Source: Pantoea sp. WMus005
Lineage (GTDB): Bacteria > Pseudomonadota > Gammaproteobacteria > Enterobacterales > Enterobacteriaceae
DNA: 64,000 nucleotides
Direction: 5' to 3'
Assembly: GCF_013415305.1 (NCBI RefSeq)
Contig: NZ_JACBXU010000001.1
Coordinates: forward strand, 1,798,001 to 1,862,000
Under the pieces are notes generated by a model. The model did no database searches. It saw only the letters and a list, made by a program, of their open reading frames with translations, and was not told the origin of the DNA. Below, one piece after another: positions 8,115 to 17,263 of this stretch. The position numbers and the translations under genes were made by a program. Each line of letters starts with the position of its first letter. The stretch's first letter is position 1.

Positions 8115-8126
8115 TTGTATAGACAG
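8115..8126. promoter_or_regulatory. Second HutC-like operator next to the hutH ribosome-binding site
   Basis: TTGTATAGACAG repeats the first operator's sequence, 97 bp away centre to centre. Its last bases merge with the AGGAG ribosome-binding site (8125-8129) for the hutH ATG at 8136. Confidence 0.7.
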
Positions 8127-8135
8127 GAGTAGACT

Positions 8136-9704
8136 ATGTCAGGTTCGTTTCAGGCTTTGCGCCTGGTGCCAGGCGAGGTGGACCTCGCCACATTACGCGC
8201 TATCTATCAGGGTAACGTCACGCTGAGCCTTGATGAGAGTGCGCATCAGGCGATTGCGGCAGCCCAGCAGACCGTGGATGCGATTGTCGCCTCTGGCAAC
8301 GTGGTGTATGGCATTAATACCGGCTTCGGCAAACTGGCGCAGACGCAAATCCCGGCCAGCCGGCTGGCGGATCTGCAGCGTAATCTGGTGCTGTCACACA
8401 GCGTCGGGCTGGGCGATCTGTTGCCCGACAATGTCACCCGTCTGGTAGTCGCGACCAAAATCATCAGCCTGGCGCGCGGTCACTCTGGCGTACGTATCGA
8501 ACTGGTTGAGGCGCTGCTGGCGCTGTTCAACGCGGGCGTGATGCCCTGCATCCCGGAAAAAGGGTCGGTCGGGGCTTCCGGCGATCTCGCACCGCTGGCG
8601 CACATGTCGCTGATGCTGCTGGGCGAAGGTCAGGTCCGGCTCAATGGCGGGTTAATTCCTGCCACAGAAGGACTGGCAAGCGTCGGCCTGTCGCCGTTTG
8701 TGCCTGGTCCAAAAGAAGGACTGGCGCTGCTTAACGGCACCCAGGTGTCGACTGCGCTGGCGCTGCGCGGCCTGTTTGAAGGTGAAAACCTGTTTGCTGC
8801 CGGTCTGATGGCGGGTGCGCTGTCGCTGGAAGCGATCAAAGGCTCGCTGAAACCGTTCGACGCCCGTATCCACAAGGCGCGGGGTCAGCAGGGCCAGATT
8901 GCGGTCGCCGCCGCCGTCAGCACCCTGATTGAGGGCAGTGAAATTCTGCAGTCGCATACGCATTGCGGCCGTGTACAGGACCCCTACTCCATCCGCTGCG
9001 TGCCGCAGGTGATGGGTGCCTGCCTGGACAATTTCAGCCATGCGGCACGCATTCTGGAAATCGAAGCGAACGCAGCCTCGGATAACCCGCTGGTGTTCAG
9101 TGACAGCGGCGATGTGATCTCCGGCGGCAACTTCCACGCCGAACCGGTGGCCTTTGCCGCTGACATCCTGGCGCTGGCCATTGCCGAAGTCGGGGCCATC
9201 TCCGAGCGGCGTATGGCGTTGCTGCTGGACAGCGGCCTGTCCGGTCTGCCGCCCTTCCTGGTGCGCGACGGCGGCGTGAACTCCGGCTTTATGATCGCCC
9301 AGGTCACCGCCGCTGCGCTGGCCTCTGAGAATAAATCGCTGGCCCATCCGGGCAGCGTGGACAGTCTGCCGACCTCCGCTAACCAGGAGGATCACGTTTC
9401 GATGGCGACCTACGCCGCCCGCCGTCTCGGCAGCATGTGCTTTAACAGCGCTGCCGTGGTCGGTATCGAAGCGATGGCCGCCGCGCAGGGCATTGAATTC
9501 AACCGGCCACTGAGAAGCTCCTCGCTGATTGAGCAGGCCATCGACACCATTCGCGAGCAGGTCGCCTTCCTTGAGGAGGATCGCCTGCTGGCGCCCGATA
9601 TTGAGGCAATGCGTCAGTGGGCAAGTCGCACTGACTGGCCTCAGGCATTGACCGCGCTGCTGCCAAGCATGCGCCCAACTTCAGCTGAATTAAGGAATCT
9701 GTAA
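8136..9704 (+). CDS. hutH: Histidine ammonia-lyase HutH
   Basis: First step of histidine degradation: L-histidine gives urocanate + ammonia. The 522-residue protein has the Ala147-Ser148-Gly149 triad in [14 protein letters not shown], which cyclises to the MIO electrophile in this family. [11 protein letters not shown] at the N-terminus is also typical. AGGAG precedes the ATG. The stop codon overlaps the hutU start by one base (TAATG), so the two are co-translated. Control is predicted from a sigma-54 promoter with NtrC-like sites and two HutC-like operators. Confidence 0.97.
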   Translation: MSGSFQALRLVPGEVDLATLRAIYQGNVTLSLDESAHQAIAAAQQTVDAIVASGNVVYGINTGFGKLAQTQIPASRLADLQRNLVLSHSVGLGDLLPDNVTRLVVATKIISLARGHSGVRIELVEALLALFNAGVMPCIPEKGSVGASGDLAPLAHMSLMLLGEGQVRLNGGLIPATEGLASVGLSPFVPGPKEGLALLNGTQVSTALALRGLFEGENLFAAGLMAGALSLEAIKGSLKPFDARIHKARGQQGQIAVAAAVSTLIEGSEILQSHTHCGRVQDPYSIRCVPQVMGACLDNFSHAARILEIEANAASDNPLVFSDSGDVISGGNFHAEPVAFAADILALAIAEVGAISERRMALLLDSGLSGLPPFLVRDGGVNSGFMIAQVTAAALASENKSLAHPGSVDSLPTSANQEDHVSMATYAARRLGSMCFNSAAVVGIEAMAAAQGIEFNRPLRSSSLIEQAIDTIREQVAFLEEDRLLAPDIEAMRQWASRTDWPQALTALLPSMRPTSAELRNL

Positions 9705-11389
9705 TGAGCGAAACTCTTTCTCAGGCGGTAGCACGTGAGATTCGTGCGCCGCATGGCACCACGCTGCACTGCGCTAACTGGCTGATTGAAGCGGCTTACC
9801 GCATGATTCAGAACAACCTTGATCCCGATGTGGCCGAGCGCCCGGAAGATCTGGTGGTTTACGGCGGCATCGGCAAAGCAGCGCGAAACTGGGCGTGTTT
9901 TGAGCAGATCCTGCGTTCGCTGCGGGCGCTGCAGCCGGATGAAACGTTGCTGATCCAGAGTGGCAAGCCGGTCGGCATCTTCCGCACCCACGCGGATGCA
10001 CCGCGCGTCCTGCTGGCGAACTCCAACCTGGTGCCGCACTGGGCGACCTGGGATCACTTCCATGAGCTGGATAAAGCAGGCCTGATGATGTACGGCCAGA
10101 TGACCGCCGGTTCCTGGATCTACATCGGCGCGCAGGGCATCGTGCAGGGCACCTACGAAACCTTCGTCGAAGCGGGACGTCAGCACTATAACAACGACCT
10201 CAGCGGACGCTGGATCCTCACCGCCGGGCTGGGCGGCATGGGCGGCGCGCAACCACTGGCGGGCGTCCTGGCCGGAGCCTGTGTGCTGGCGATTGAGTGC
10301 CAGGAGTCACGCATCGATTTCCGTCTGCGTACCCGCTACGTCGACTATAAAGCCACTACGCTGGACGAAGCGCTGGCCATCATCAGTGAAGCCACCGCAG
10401 CGAAAAAAGCGATTTCAGTCGGCCTGCTGGGCAATGCTGCTGAGATCCTGCCGGAACTGGTGAAGCGCGCTCAGGCGGGCGGGCCGAAGCCGGACATCGT
10501 GACCGATCAGACCTCTGCGCACGATCCGATTAATGGCTATCTGCCGATTGGCTGGGATCTGGCGCGCTGGCAACAGGAGCGCATTTCACAGCCGAAAGCG
10601 GTTGAGAAAGCCGCGCGCGCCTCTATGGCAATTCACGTCCAGGCGATGCTCGACTTCTGTCATATGGGCATCCCGACGGTGGATTATGGCAACAACATCC
10701 GCCAGGTGGCGCTGGATGAGGGTGTCAGCAACGCCTTCGATTTCCCTGGCTTTGTACCCGCCTATATCCGCCCGCTGTTTTGTGAAGGCAAAGGCCCGTT
10801 CCGCTGGGTGGCGCTGTCTGGTGACCCGGAGGATATCTACAAGACCGACGCAAAACTCAAAGAGCTGTTCCCGCACCACAAAACGTTGCATCGCTGGCTG
10901 GATATGGCGCAGGAGCGCATCGCCTTCCAGGGCCTGCCGGCACGTATCTGCTGGCTGGGACTGGGTGAGCGGCATCTTGCCGGTCTGGCATTCAACGAAA
11001 TGGTGCGCAACGGCGAGCTGAAAGCGCCGGTGGTAATTGGCCGCGACCATCTCGACTGCGGTTCAGTCGCCTCACCAAACCGTGAGACCGAAGCGATGAA
11101 AGATGGCTCTGATGCCGTCTCTGACTGGCCGCTGCTTAACGCGCTGCTGAATACTGCAGGCGGCGCGACCTGGGTCAGCCTGCATCATGGCGGCGGTGTT
11201 GGCATGGGCTTCTCGCAGCACGCTGGTGTGGTGATTGTTGCCGACGGCAGCAAAGAGGCCGATGCGCGCCTGAGCCGCGTGCTATGGAACGATCCGGCTA
11301 CAGGTGTGATGCGTCACGCCGATGCAGGTTATGAGCTGGCGCAGAGTTGCGCGGCAGATCATGGCCTGAACCTCCCGATGCAGAAGTAG
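9704..11389 (+). CDS. hutU: Urocanate hydratase HutU
   Basis: Converts urocanate to 4-imidazolone-5-propionate using a tightly bound NAD+. The 561-residue length is normal. The NAD-binding region is visible as [10 protein letters not shown]. Cys416 in [11 protein letters not shown] is the probable counterpart of the reactive cysteine of Pseudomonas urocanase. The start overlaps the hutH stop by one base, and a strong terminator follows 10 bases after the stop, so hutHU is a two-gene unit. Confidence 0.97.
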   Translation: MSETLSQAVAREIRAPHGTTLHCANWLIEAAYRMIQNNLDPDVAERPEDLVVYGGIGKAARNWACFEQILRSLRALQPDETLLIQSGKPVGIFRTHADAPRVLLANSNLVPHWATWDHFHELDKAGLMMYGQMTAGSWIYIGAQGIVQGTYETFVEAGRQHYNNDLSGRWILTAGLGGMGGAQPLAGVLAGACVLAIECQESRIDFRLRTRYVDYKATTLDEALAIISEATAAKKAISVGLLGNAAEILPELVKRAQAGGPKPDIVTDQTSAHDPINGYLPIGWDLARWQQERISQPKAVEKAARASMAIHVQAMLDFCHMGIPTVDYGNNIRQVALDEGVSNAFDFPGFVPAYIRPLFCEGKGPFRWVALSGDPEDIYKTDAKLKELFPHHKTLHRWLDMAQERIAFQGLPARICWLGLGERHLAGLAFNEMVRNGELKAPVVIGRDHLDCGSVASPNRETEAMKDGSDAVSDWPLLNALLNTAGGATWVSLHHGGGVGMGFSQHAGVVIVADGSKEADARLSRVLWNDPATGVMRHADAGYELAQSCAADHGLNLPMQK

Positions 11390-11399
11390 TTATTTGAAC

Positions 11400-11430
11400 G
11401 GGGCAAGCTAAGGCTTGCCCCATTTTGTTT
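11400..11430 (+). terminator. Rho-independent terminator after hutU
   Basis: GGGGCAAGC pairs with GCTTGCCCC around a TAAG loop (9-bp stem) and is followed by ATTTTGTTT. Confidence 0.9.
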
Positions 11431-11589
11431 GCATGTTTATAGCCTGATACCCTTTCCTGAAATCACTTCCTTATTACTTATTCCTTTTTGATTTAGCCTA
11501 TAGCCATATTTAGTCCCGACAGCGATAGACGCCGCGCCACCTGATCACTAAAGTGAAATCTTCTCATTCTGTAAGGAGCACGACGCTGC

Positions 11590-12747
11590 ATGACTCTCTC
11601 CCCTGCCCTGCTTGAAGATGCCCTGCGCTGGCGCCGTGAATTTCATCGCCAGCCTGAATTGGGTTACCAGGAACAGCAAACCAGCCAGTTTATCGCGGAA
11701 GAGTTAGCGCGGGCGGGATTGCAGGTTTTTCGTGGTCTCGCGGGCACCGGGCTCATTGGCACGCTGGAAAACGGTCCCGGCCCGGTTATCGGGCTGCGTG
11801 CGGATATGGATGCGCTGCCGATCACGGAAAAGGGTGACGTCGAGTGGCGCTCTTCGACGCCTGGCGTGATGCACGCCTGCGGACACGACGGTCACAGCGC
11901 CATTCTGTTGGCCGCCGCCCGACAACTGGCCGCCACGCGTCAGTTCAGCGGCACGGTGCATTTTATCTTTCAGCCTGCCGAAGAGAATCTGGGCGGTGCG
12001 CGCAAAATGGTGGAAGAGGGACTGTTTCAGCGCTTCCCGATGGATGCGATCTACGCCATGCACAACTGGCCGGGTCTGCCGCTGGGCTCGCTGGCGGTTA
12101 ACCCCGGTGCGATGATGGCGTCGCTGGATTCGTTTGAAATTACGCTGCATGGCAAAAGCTGCCATGCAGCAATGCCGGAAAGTGGTGCGGATCCGATGGT
12201 GGTGGCGGCCGAGCTGATTCTGGCGCTACAGACCATTCCATCACGTCGCCTCTCTCCACTGGCTTCAGCAGTGGTCAGTGTGACCCAGATCCACGGTGGC
12301 GAAGCAATCAACGTCATCCCGGAACAGATTGTGCTGCGCGGCACAGTCCGCTGTCTGCAGACCTGCGTGCGCGAAAAAGTGCGAGGGCTGATTGATGAGT
12401 TTGTAGCGACCCTGCCGCGTCCGTTTGGCGTCAGCGGTGAGATTGACTGGCTGCCGGGCTATCCGGTCACCGCCAACCATGCGGCACCGGCTGAACAGGT
12501 ACGCGACGTGGCACTGGCGACGCTGGGAGCAGACCGGGTTCACTGGCAGGTCAATCCGTCGATGGCGTCAGAAGATTTTGCCTGCATGATGGAAGCCTGC
12601 CCCGGCGCTTACTTCTGGCTGGGCGCGGACGGCGAGACGCCATCCGCGCCACTACATAACGCCCGCTATGATTTCAACGACGCGCTGCTGCCGATTGGCA
12701 TTCGTTTCTGGCAGAACCTGGTTGAACAGACGCTGCCATTATCCTGA
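11590..12747 (+). CDS. M20D-family amidohydrolase (hippurate hydrolase-like)
   Basis: A 385-residue metallopeptidase-fold amidohydrolase related to hippurate hydrolases and N-acyl-amino-acid or IAA-conjugate hydrolases. The metal site is visible as MHACGHDGHSA, the catalytic glutamate region as QPAEENLGGA, and the dimerisation domain lies between. AAGGAG is 11 bases before the ATG, slightly long. It stands alone, convergent on ybiB with a one-base gap. Removal of N-acyl groups from amino acids would fit its position beside hut, but the substrate is not visible. Confidence 0.88.
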   Translation: MTLSPALLEDALRWRREFHRQPELGYQEQQTSQFIAEELARAGLQVFRGLAGTGLIGTLENGPGPVIGLRADMDALPITEKGDVEWRSSTPGVMHACGHDGHSAILLAAARQLAATRQFSGTVHFIFQPAEENLGGARKMVEEGLFQRFPMDAIYAMHNWPGLPLGSLAVNPGAMMASLDSFEITLHGKSCHAAMPESGADPMVVAAELILALQTIPSRRLSPLASAVVSVTQIHGGEAINVIPEQIVLRGTVRCLQTCVREKVRGLIDEFVATLPRPFGVSGEIDWLPGYPVTANHAAPAEQVRDVALATLGADRVHWQVNPSMASEDFACMMEACPGAYFWLGADGETPSAPLHNARYDFNDALLPIGIRFWQNLVEQTLPLS

Positions 12748-12748
12748 C

Positions 12749-13720
12749 TCAATAACCGGCGGTGAGGATCTGCTGCTCTGCCGCAGCCAGCGAGTCGCAC
12801 TGGCCGCTGGCGCGCAGGCAGCAGGCGAGCTGCAGTCGCAGTGACGCAGGTACCGGGCGCTGCCGATTCAGCACCTCCTCAATCCAGCGCGCAGTCACCT
12901 CTGCCGACTTATCTGCCGGCAGTTCAATCGCCACTTCAGGCTGACGCTCCACCCACACTTCCGCTTCCGTGCCTGCACCCTGAATCATACTGATCGCCGG
13001 GCAGCGCTGCGGATTTGCATAGACTTCCCCTTCGGTGCCATTGAGCAGTATGGCTGGCGCATCAATGTCACTGAAAAATTTTGCTACGCGCGGCACATAC
13101 TCCGGATGCGACACGCTCGACAGCCGCAGCGCCGCTCGCTCTGCAAATGGGGTCGCCAGTTTCGCCAGCGTATGCGCGCTGTTACGCACGCCCATCCGCC
13201 AGCGCAGCGACAGCTGTTTCGCCATTGGTGGGCAGAGGTGATCGATAGTGATAAAGGCCAGCTCGCCCTGATCGAGTTTCGCCTGCGCCGCCTCAGCAGT
13301 AGTGACAGGGGTAATGCCCAGCGCGGCAAACACCGTTTCACTGGTGATGCGCGTCGCGTCGTCGCTGACGCCATGCACCAGCACCGGGAAGCCGAGTTTC
13401 ACCAGCAGTAACGCCAGCAGCGGCGTCAGATTGCCCTGGCGACGCGCGCCGTTGTAGCTGGGGATCACCACCGGCATCGGCCGGTTTTCTGGCGCACGCA
13501 GTTGCATCATCTGCGCCTGCATCGCCTGATAAAAGCCGCGCATCTCCGCTTCACCTTCGCCTTTGATACGCAGCGCAATCAGGATGCCACCCAGCTCCAG
13601 GTCCGGCACCTCGCCCGCCAGCATTGCGCCATAAAGCGCCACTGCGGTATCAAAATCGATGTCACGAGCATGATTTTTACCGCGACCAATCTCTTTAATG
13701 ATTTTATTCAGTTCCATCAC
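12749..13720 (-). CDS. ybiB: YbiB, TrpD-like nucleic-acid-binding protein
   Basis: A 323-residue member of the anthranilate phosphoribosyltransferase fold. E. coli YbiB (TrpD2) is known to bind DNA and RNA rather than act as an enzyme. The conserved start ELNKIIKEIGRGKNHARDI matches that family. It follows dinG on the same strand with a 23-base gap, as in E. coli, so it may share the SOS-controlled dinG transcript. Confidence 0.9.
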   Translation of the reverse strand: MMELNKIIKEIGRGKNHARDIDFDTAVALYGAMLAGEVPDLELGGILIALRIKGEGEAEMRGFYQAMQAQMMQLRAPENRPMPVVIPSYNGARRQGNLTPLLALLLVKLGFPVLVHGVSDDATRITSETVFAALGITPVTTAEAAQAKLDQGELAFITIDHLCPPMAKQLSLRWRMGVRNSAHTLAKLATPFAERAALRLSSVSHPEYVPRVAKFFSDIDAPAILLNGTEGEVYANPQRCPAISMIQGAGTEAEVWVERQPEVAIELPADKSAEVTARWIEEVLNRQRPVPASLRLQLACCLRASGQCDSLAAAEQQILTAGY

Positions 13721-13743
13721 TCGCTTCCGGTTAAGTGCGCGGC

Positions 13744-15912
13744 TCAGCGCCGCGTGGGACGTCGTTTACGCACCGTGTTTTTGGGCACCACAGTGGCCGG
13801 TATCGCTTCCGGCTCTGGCGTTTCCGGCTGTTCAATCGGGAAGATCGGCAGCGCTGCTAATAACCGGCTGCCGTAAGATTTGCTCAGCAGACGGCGATCA
13901 TAAATCACGATTTCGCCATAACATTGATGGCTGCGAATCAGGCGTCCGACCTGTTGAATCAGGGTAAATGAGGCGCTGGGTAAGCTCTGCACCTCAAACG
14001 GATAACGCTTCAGGCTTTTCAGCCACTCGCCTTCGGTCAAAATTACCGGACTGTCTACCGGGGGAAAAGCGATTTTATGAATATGCACCTGACTCAGCAA
14101 ATCGCCTTTCAGATCCAGTCCCTCGGCAAAGGACTGCAGGCCAATCAGAACACTGGTTTCCCCTTTAGTGACGCGCTGACGGTGCAGGTCCACCAGGCGG
14201 CTGCGCGGCTGATCGCCCTGCACCAGCATCGAAAGCCGCAGGTCTGGCAGACAGGCGACAAACTGCTGCATCGCCCGGTTGCTGGCAAACAGTACCAGCA
14301 CGCCTTTGTGCTTTTTCTCCGCCATCTGCTGACGGAAGAAACCGGCCATCTCGGCGATGTGCTCCGCTTCGTGGGTCATCAGCGGCTCAAAGCGCATTTG
14401 CGGGATCACCAGCTTGCCCTGCTCCACATGGTTAAACGGCGAGTCGAGCGCCACAAACCGGTCGCCCGCTTTCTCGCTGAGTCCCGACATCTCCTGCAGG
14501 CGATTGAAGCTATTGAGCGATCGCAGCGTAGCGGAGGTGACCACCACATGCGGAATTTTACGCCACAGCATCTTCTCCAGCTGATCGCTGACACGGATCC
14601 CGGCACAGTGAAACAGCAGGTGCGCCTGACCTTCGCGCAGCTCACGGGTGATCCACTTGGACACCGGCGCGCCAGAGGCTTTTTCCATTGCCGCCAGCCG
14701 CCACAGCTTGCTGACCGATTCGAACCAGCCAAACTGGCGATTAAGCTGCAGCAGATTGCGATGCAGACGCACCAGATCGACTTTGCCGGTCTGCTCGCTG
14801 AGCGCATTAATCAGGCCTTCGCTCAGGCCGCGCAGTGCATCGCTGAGTTTGAACAGCCGGGCGCAGAGATCCAGCAATTCCTGCGGCAGCGTGCCCAGCA
14901 CAAAGCGGAATTCGCCCGGCTGGTTATGTGGCGGCAGCAGCGGATTCAGCGCCTGCGCGGTAATGTTCAGCAGCTCGCGCAGCTCATCGCAGTGCGCCTT
15001 AAGCCGTTCGGGATTCGCCAACGGTGGTGGCGATTTTGGCCGCATTTGCGTCATGATGCTCTCAACCAGCTTAATAAACAGGTCGAGCTGCAGGCTGCTC
15101 CAGCCCGGCGTAATATCGGCGCTCATCTCCAGCGCATCGCGGGCCACTTCGGGCAGGTGATGCCCTTCATCCAGCACCAGCATCAGGTTTTTGGCCGGTG
15201 GCAGCACCGACTCATTCTCCATCGCCGCCATCACCAGCGCATGGTTCGCCACCACCACATCCACCTGCTCGATCTCGCGTCGTGCCACAAAGAACGGGCA
15301 TTCACGATACCAGTGGCAGTGCGCACCCAGGCAGCTTGCCTTATCGGTAGAGAGGCGCTGCCACAGGCTGTCGCTGACGTTCTCTTCGCTGTGATCGCGC
15401 AGGCCATCCCACTGATAGCGGTCCAGGGATTTTTGTAAGCGCCCACACTGCGTTTGTTCCTCTTTGGTGCTGCTGACCGCATCATCGTCCAGATAGAGCA
15501 GCAGATCGCCCTGCTGATCGGCGTCGGCTGCCATCGCCGCCAGATTGCGCGGACAGACATAGCGCCCGCGGCCAAAGGCAGCAGTAAAGGTGAGGTCGGG
15601 GATGATTTTCTTCAGCAGCGGCAGATCTTTGGTGAAAATTTGATCCTGCAGCGCCACGTTAGCGGTGCTGATCACCAGCTGCTTTTCCTGGGCGCGGCTG
15701 GCCGCGATGCCCGGAATCAGATAAGAGAGAGTTTTACCCACGCCGGTCGGCGCTTCGACCGCCAGGTGGCGTGAATCGTCGCCCGCCAGGCATTTTGCCA
15801 CTTCAGCAATCATCTGGCGCTGCGGTGCACGCGGGATGAAATCAGGCACCTGCTCCTGAAGCGCTTTATACCATTGCGCTATCTGGCTTTTTACTGCGGC
15901 TGTCAGGGCCAT
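13744..15912 (-). CDS. dinG: ATP-dependent DNA helicase DinG
   Basis: An XPD-like 5'-3' DNA helicase that removes R-loops and other structures ahead of replication. I start it at 15912 (MALTAAVKSQ), matching E. coli; an upstream in-frame codon at 15927 adds five residues. The Walker A motif (EAPTGVGKT) ends at residue 61. The four Fe-S cysteines are Cys120, Cys194, Cys199 and Cys205, the same positions as in E. coli. The DEGHH box follows. At 722 residues it is slightly longer than the E. coli protein. A LexA box lies just upstream. Confidence 0.96.
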   Translation of the reverse strand: MALTAAVKSQIAQWYKALQEQVPDFIPRAPQRQMIAEVAKCLAGDDSRHLAVEAPTGVGKTLSYLIPGIAASRAQEKQLVISTANVALQDQIFTKDLPLLKKIIPDLTFTAAFGRGRYVCPRNLAAMAADADQQGDLLLYLDDDAVSSTKEEQTQCGRLQKSLDRYQWDGLRDHSEENVSDSLWQRLSTDKASCLGAHCHWYRECPFFVARREIEQVDVVVANHALVMAAMENESVLPPAKNLMLVLDEGHHLPEVARDALEMSADITPGWSSLQLDLFIKLVESIMTQMRPKSPPPLANPERLKAHCDELRELLNITAQALNPLLPPHNQPGEFRFVLGTLPQELLDLCARLFKLSDALRGLSEGLINALSEQTGKVDLVRLHRNLLQLNRQFGWFESVSKLWRLAAMEKASGAPVSKWITRELREGQAHLLFHCAGIRVSDQLEKMLWRKIPHVVVTSATLRSLNSFNRLQEMSGLSEKAGDRFVALDSPFNHVEQGKLVIPQMRFEPLMTHEAEHIAEMAGFFRQQMAEKKHKGVLVLFASNRAMQQFVACLPDLRLSMLVQGDQPRSRLVDLHRQRVTKGETSVLIGLQSFAEGLDLKGDLLSQVHIHKIAFPPVDSPVILTEGEWLKSLKRYPFEVQSLPSASFTLIQQVGRLIRSHQCYGEIVIYDRRLLSKSYGSRLLAALPIFPIEQPETPEPEAIPATVVPKNTVRKRRPTRR

Positions 15913-15939
15913 GATTTGCTTTACCACACCGAAAATATG

Positions 15940-15959
15940 GCCTGTATTTTTACACAGTA
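15940..15959. promoter_or_regulatory. LexA (SOS) box upstream of dinG
   Basis: CTG-N10-CAG at 15942-15957 with an AT-rich centre (TATTTTTACA) matches the LexA consensus. It is about 30 bases upstream of the dinG start, as expected for this known SOS gene. Confidence 0.82.
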
Positions 15960-16035
15960 TCCCGGCGGCGTCAGCTTTCGCGCCGAATTTTTCGAACGCT
16001 GTCGTAAATTTCAGCGGTTGCCTGGCGGCAGCGCT

Positions 16036-16554
16036 CTACGCCAGGACTTTGTACATAAAGGTGGTGGCATCCAGCACGCCTGCCGTGGATTCCGCATAAA
16101 ACGGGATCGACCCCGCCACCTGCCAGCCCAGAGAACGGTAAAGCTCGCTGGCAACATCGCCGCTGCGCGTATCCAGCACCAGCAGGGTTTTGCCCTGCGC
16201 ACGCGCGCGCTGCTCAGCATGCTGCATCAGCTCACGGGCGATCCCCTGACGGCGCGCCTGCGGATGCACCAGCAATTTACTGATTTCCGCCCGGTGGCGA
16301 CCATTGGGCATGGCGCTGCAACTCATCATGACCGTCGCCACGATACGTCCATGCTGACGCGCGACGATTAACTCGCTGTCGCCGTCTGTGATGCTGGCGA
16401 TCCGCTGCTGCCAGAATCGCGTCATCACCTGAATCTCCTGAGCATCAATAAACCCGACGCTGGCCCCGTCTTCCACACAGCCCTGTAAAACATCGGTCAG
16501 TTCGGCCAGATACCGTTGCGCCTGCGTACCGCTAAGGTTTGCGTATTCGATCAT
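16036..16554 (-). CDS. GNAT family N-acetyltransferase
   Basis: A 172-residue GNAT protein. The acetyl-CoA-binding pattern is visible as KLLVHPQARRQGIARELM, followed by LVLDTRSGDVASELYRSLGW, a typical C-terminal GNAT segment. It overlaps the upstream XRE-cupin gene by 4 bases (ATGA), so the two form an operon. The substrate is unknown. Regulator-plus-acetyltransferase pairs of this kind are common in enterobacteria. Confidence 0.9.
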   Translation of the reverse strand: MIEYANLSGTQAQRYLAELTDVLQGCVEDGASVGFIDAQEIQVMTRFWQQRIASITDGDSELIVARQHGRIVATVMMSCSAMPNGRHRAEISKLLVHPQARRQGIARELMQHAEQRARAQGKTLLVLDTRSGDVASELYRSLGWQVAGSIPFYAESTAGVLDATTFMYKVLA

Positions 16555-17114
16555 GGTTTCGCCACCACCAATAAATAGCGCGCGCCGTCGGTCAGGTGCG
16601 CCTCAAAAGCCGATTTTCCAGTCAGATGAAAACGTAAGCAGTCGCCTGGCTGCAATGTCCACTCCTGAGACCCCATCGTAATGGTGAGTCCCCCGTCACG
16701 CAGCCAGATATGCTGCTCCAGCCCCTGGATGGGGGGCGCATCGTAATCGATACGCGCACCAGGACGTAACCTGCCCTCGACCAGTTCGCATCTAAAATGA
16801 AGTGCGGGTGGTGAAATATTCCGGCGAATAAATCCGCTGGCCTTATCCTGCCATACCGGCTGCTGCTCCTGTGTGACCAGCAGACTGGACTCTTCCTCCA
16901 CTTCACTGAGCAGGCGCGACATGGTTAATCCGTAGGCCGCACACAGACGATTAAGCAGTGCAGCAGTAGGACTGGTCTCGCTTCGCTCAATGCGCGATAA
17001 TGACGCGCGACTGATACCCGTGGCGACAGAAAGTTCATCCAGCGACCAGCCACGTTGCAGGCGTAATTCTGCCAGCCTCACCGCCAGTCGTTGCTCAGTA
17101 TTCAGCTCCGACAT
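16551..17114 (-). CDS. XRE-family regulator with C-terminal cupin domain
   Basis: A 187-residue transcription factor. The N-terminal helix-turn-helix covers roughly residues 11-65 (SLDELSVATGISRASLSRIE), and a small cupin fold with a double-stranded beta-barrel pattern (LQPGDCLRFH) occupies the C-terminus. It is translationally coupled to the GNAT gene. AT-rich dyads directly upstream suggest autoregulation. The effector is unknown. Confidence 0.9.
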   Translation of the reverse strand: MSELNTEQRLAVRLAELRLQRGWSLDELSVATGISRASLSRIERSETSPTAALLNRLCAAYGLTMSRLLSEVEEESSLLVTQEQQPVWQDKASGFIRRNISPPALHFRCELVEGRLRPGARIDYDAPPIQGLEQHIWLRDGGLTITMGSQEWTLQPGDCLRFHLTGKSAFEAHLTDGARYLLVVAKP

Positions 17115-17125
17115 TGTAATTTCTC

Positions 17126-17140
17126 ATATTTGGGAAATAT
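17126..17140. promoter_or_regulatory. Possible operator of the XRE-cupin regulator
   Basis: ATATTT-GGG-AAATAT is a perfect 6-bp dyad 12 bases upstream of the regulator's start. Wider arms TTTCTCA and TGAGAAA flank it. The link to the XRE protein is inferred from position only. Confidence 0.4.
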
Positions 17141-17180
17141 TCTCTTAAATGAGATATAGCTGAGAAAGGACGTATCAGTC

Positions 17181-17213
17181 AAGTTGTACATTGAGAAATG
17201 TATTGTACAACTT
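17181..17213. promoter_or_regulatory. MlrA-box-like dyad upstream of mlrA
   Basis: AAGTTGTACA and TGTACAACTT form a perfect 10-bp inverted repeat with a 13-base spacer. It contains TTGTAC-N15-GTACAA. The MlrA box described at the E. coli csgD promoter has the same TTGTACA/TGTACAA arms with a 12-base spacer. It lies about 50 bp upstream of the mlrA start, so autoregulation is likely. Confidence 0.7.
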
Positions 17214-17263
17214 AGTCTGCTTCGTTATGGTAATTGCACTCAGACAAATCGAAAGAGGAATTT

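Noticed and set aside
14077-15438. 453-codon frame antisense to dinG
   Set aside because: It is a shadow of a high-GC gene: no family resemblance, no ribosome-binding site, and the opposite strand encodes intact DinG.
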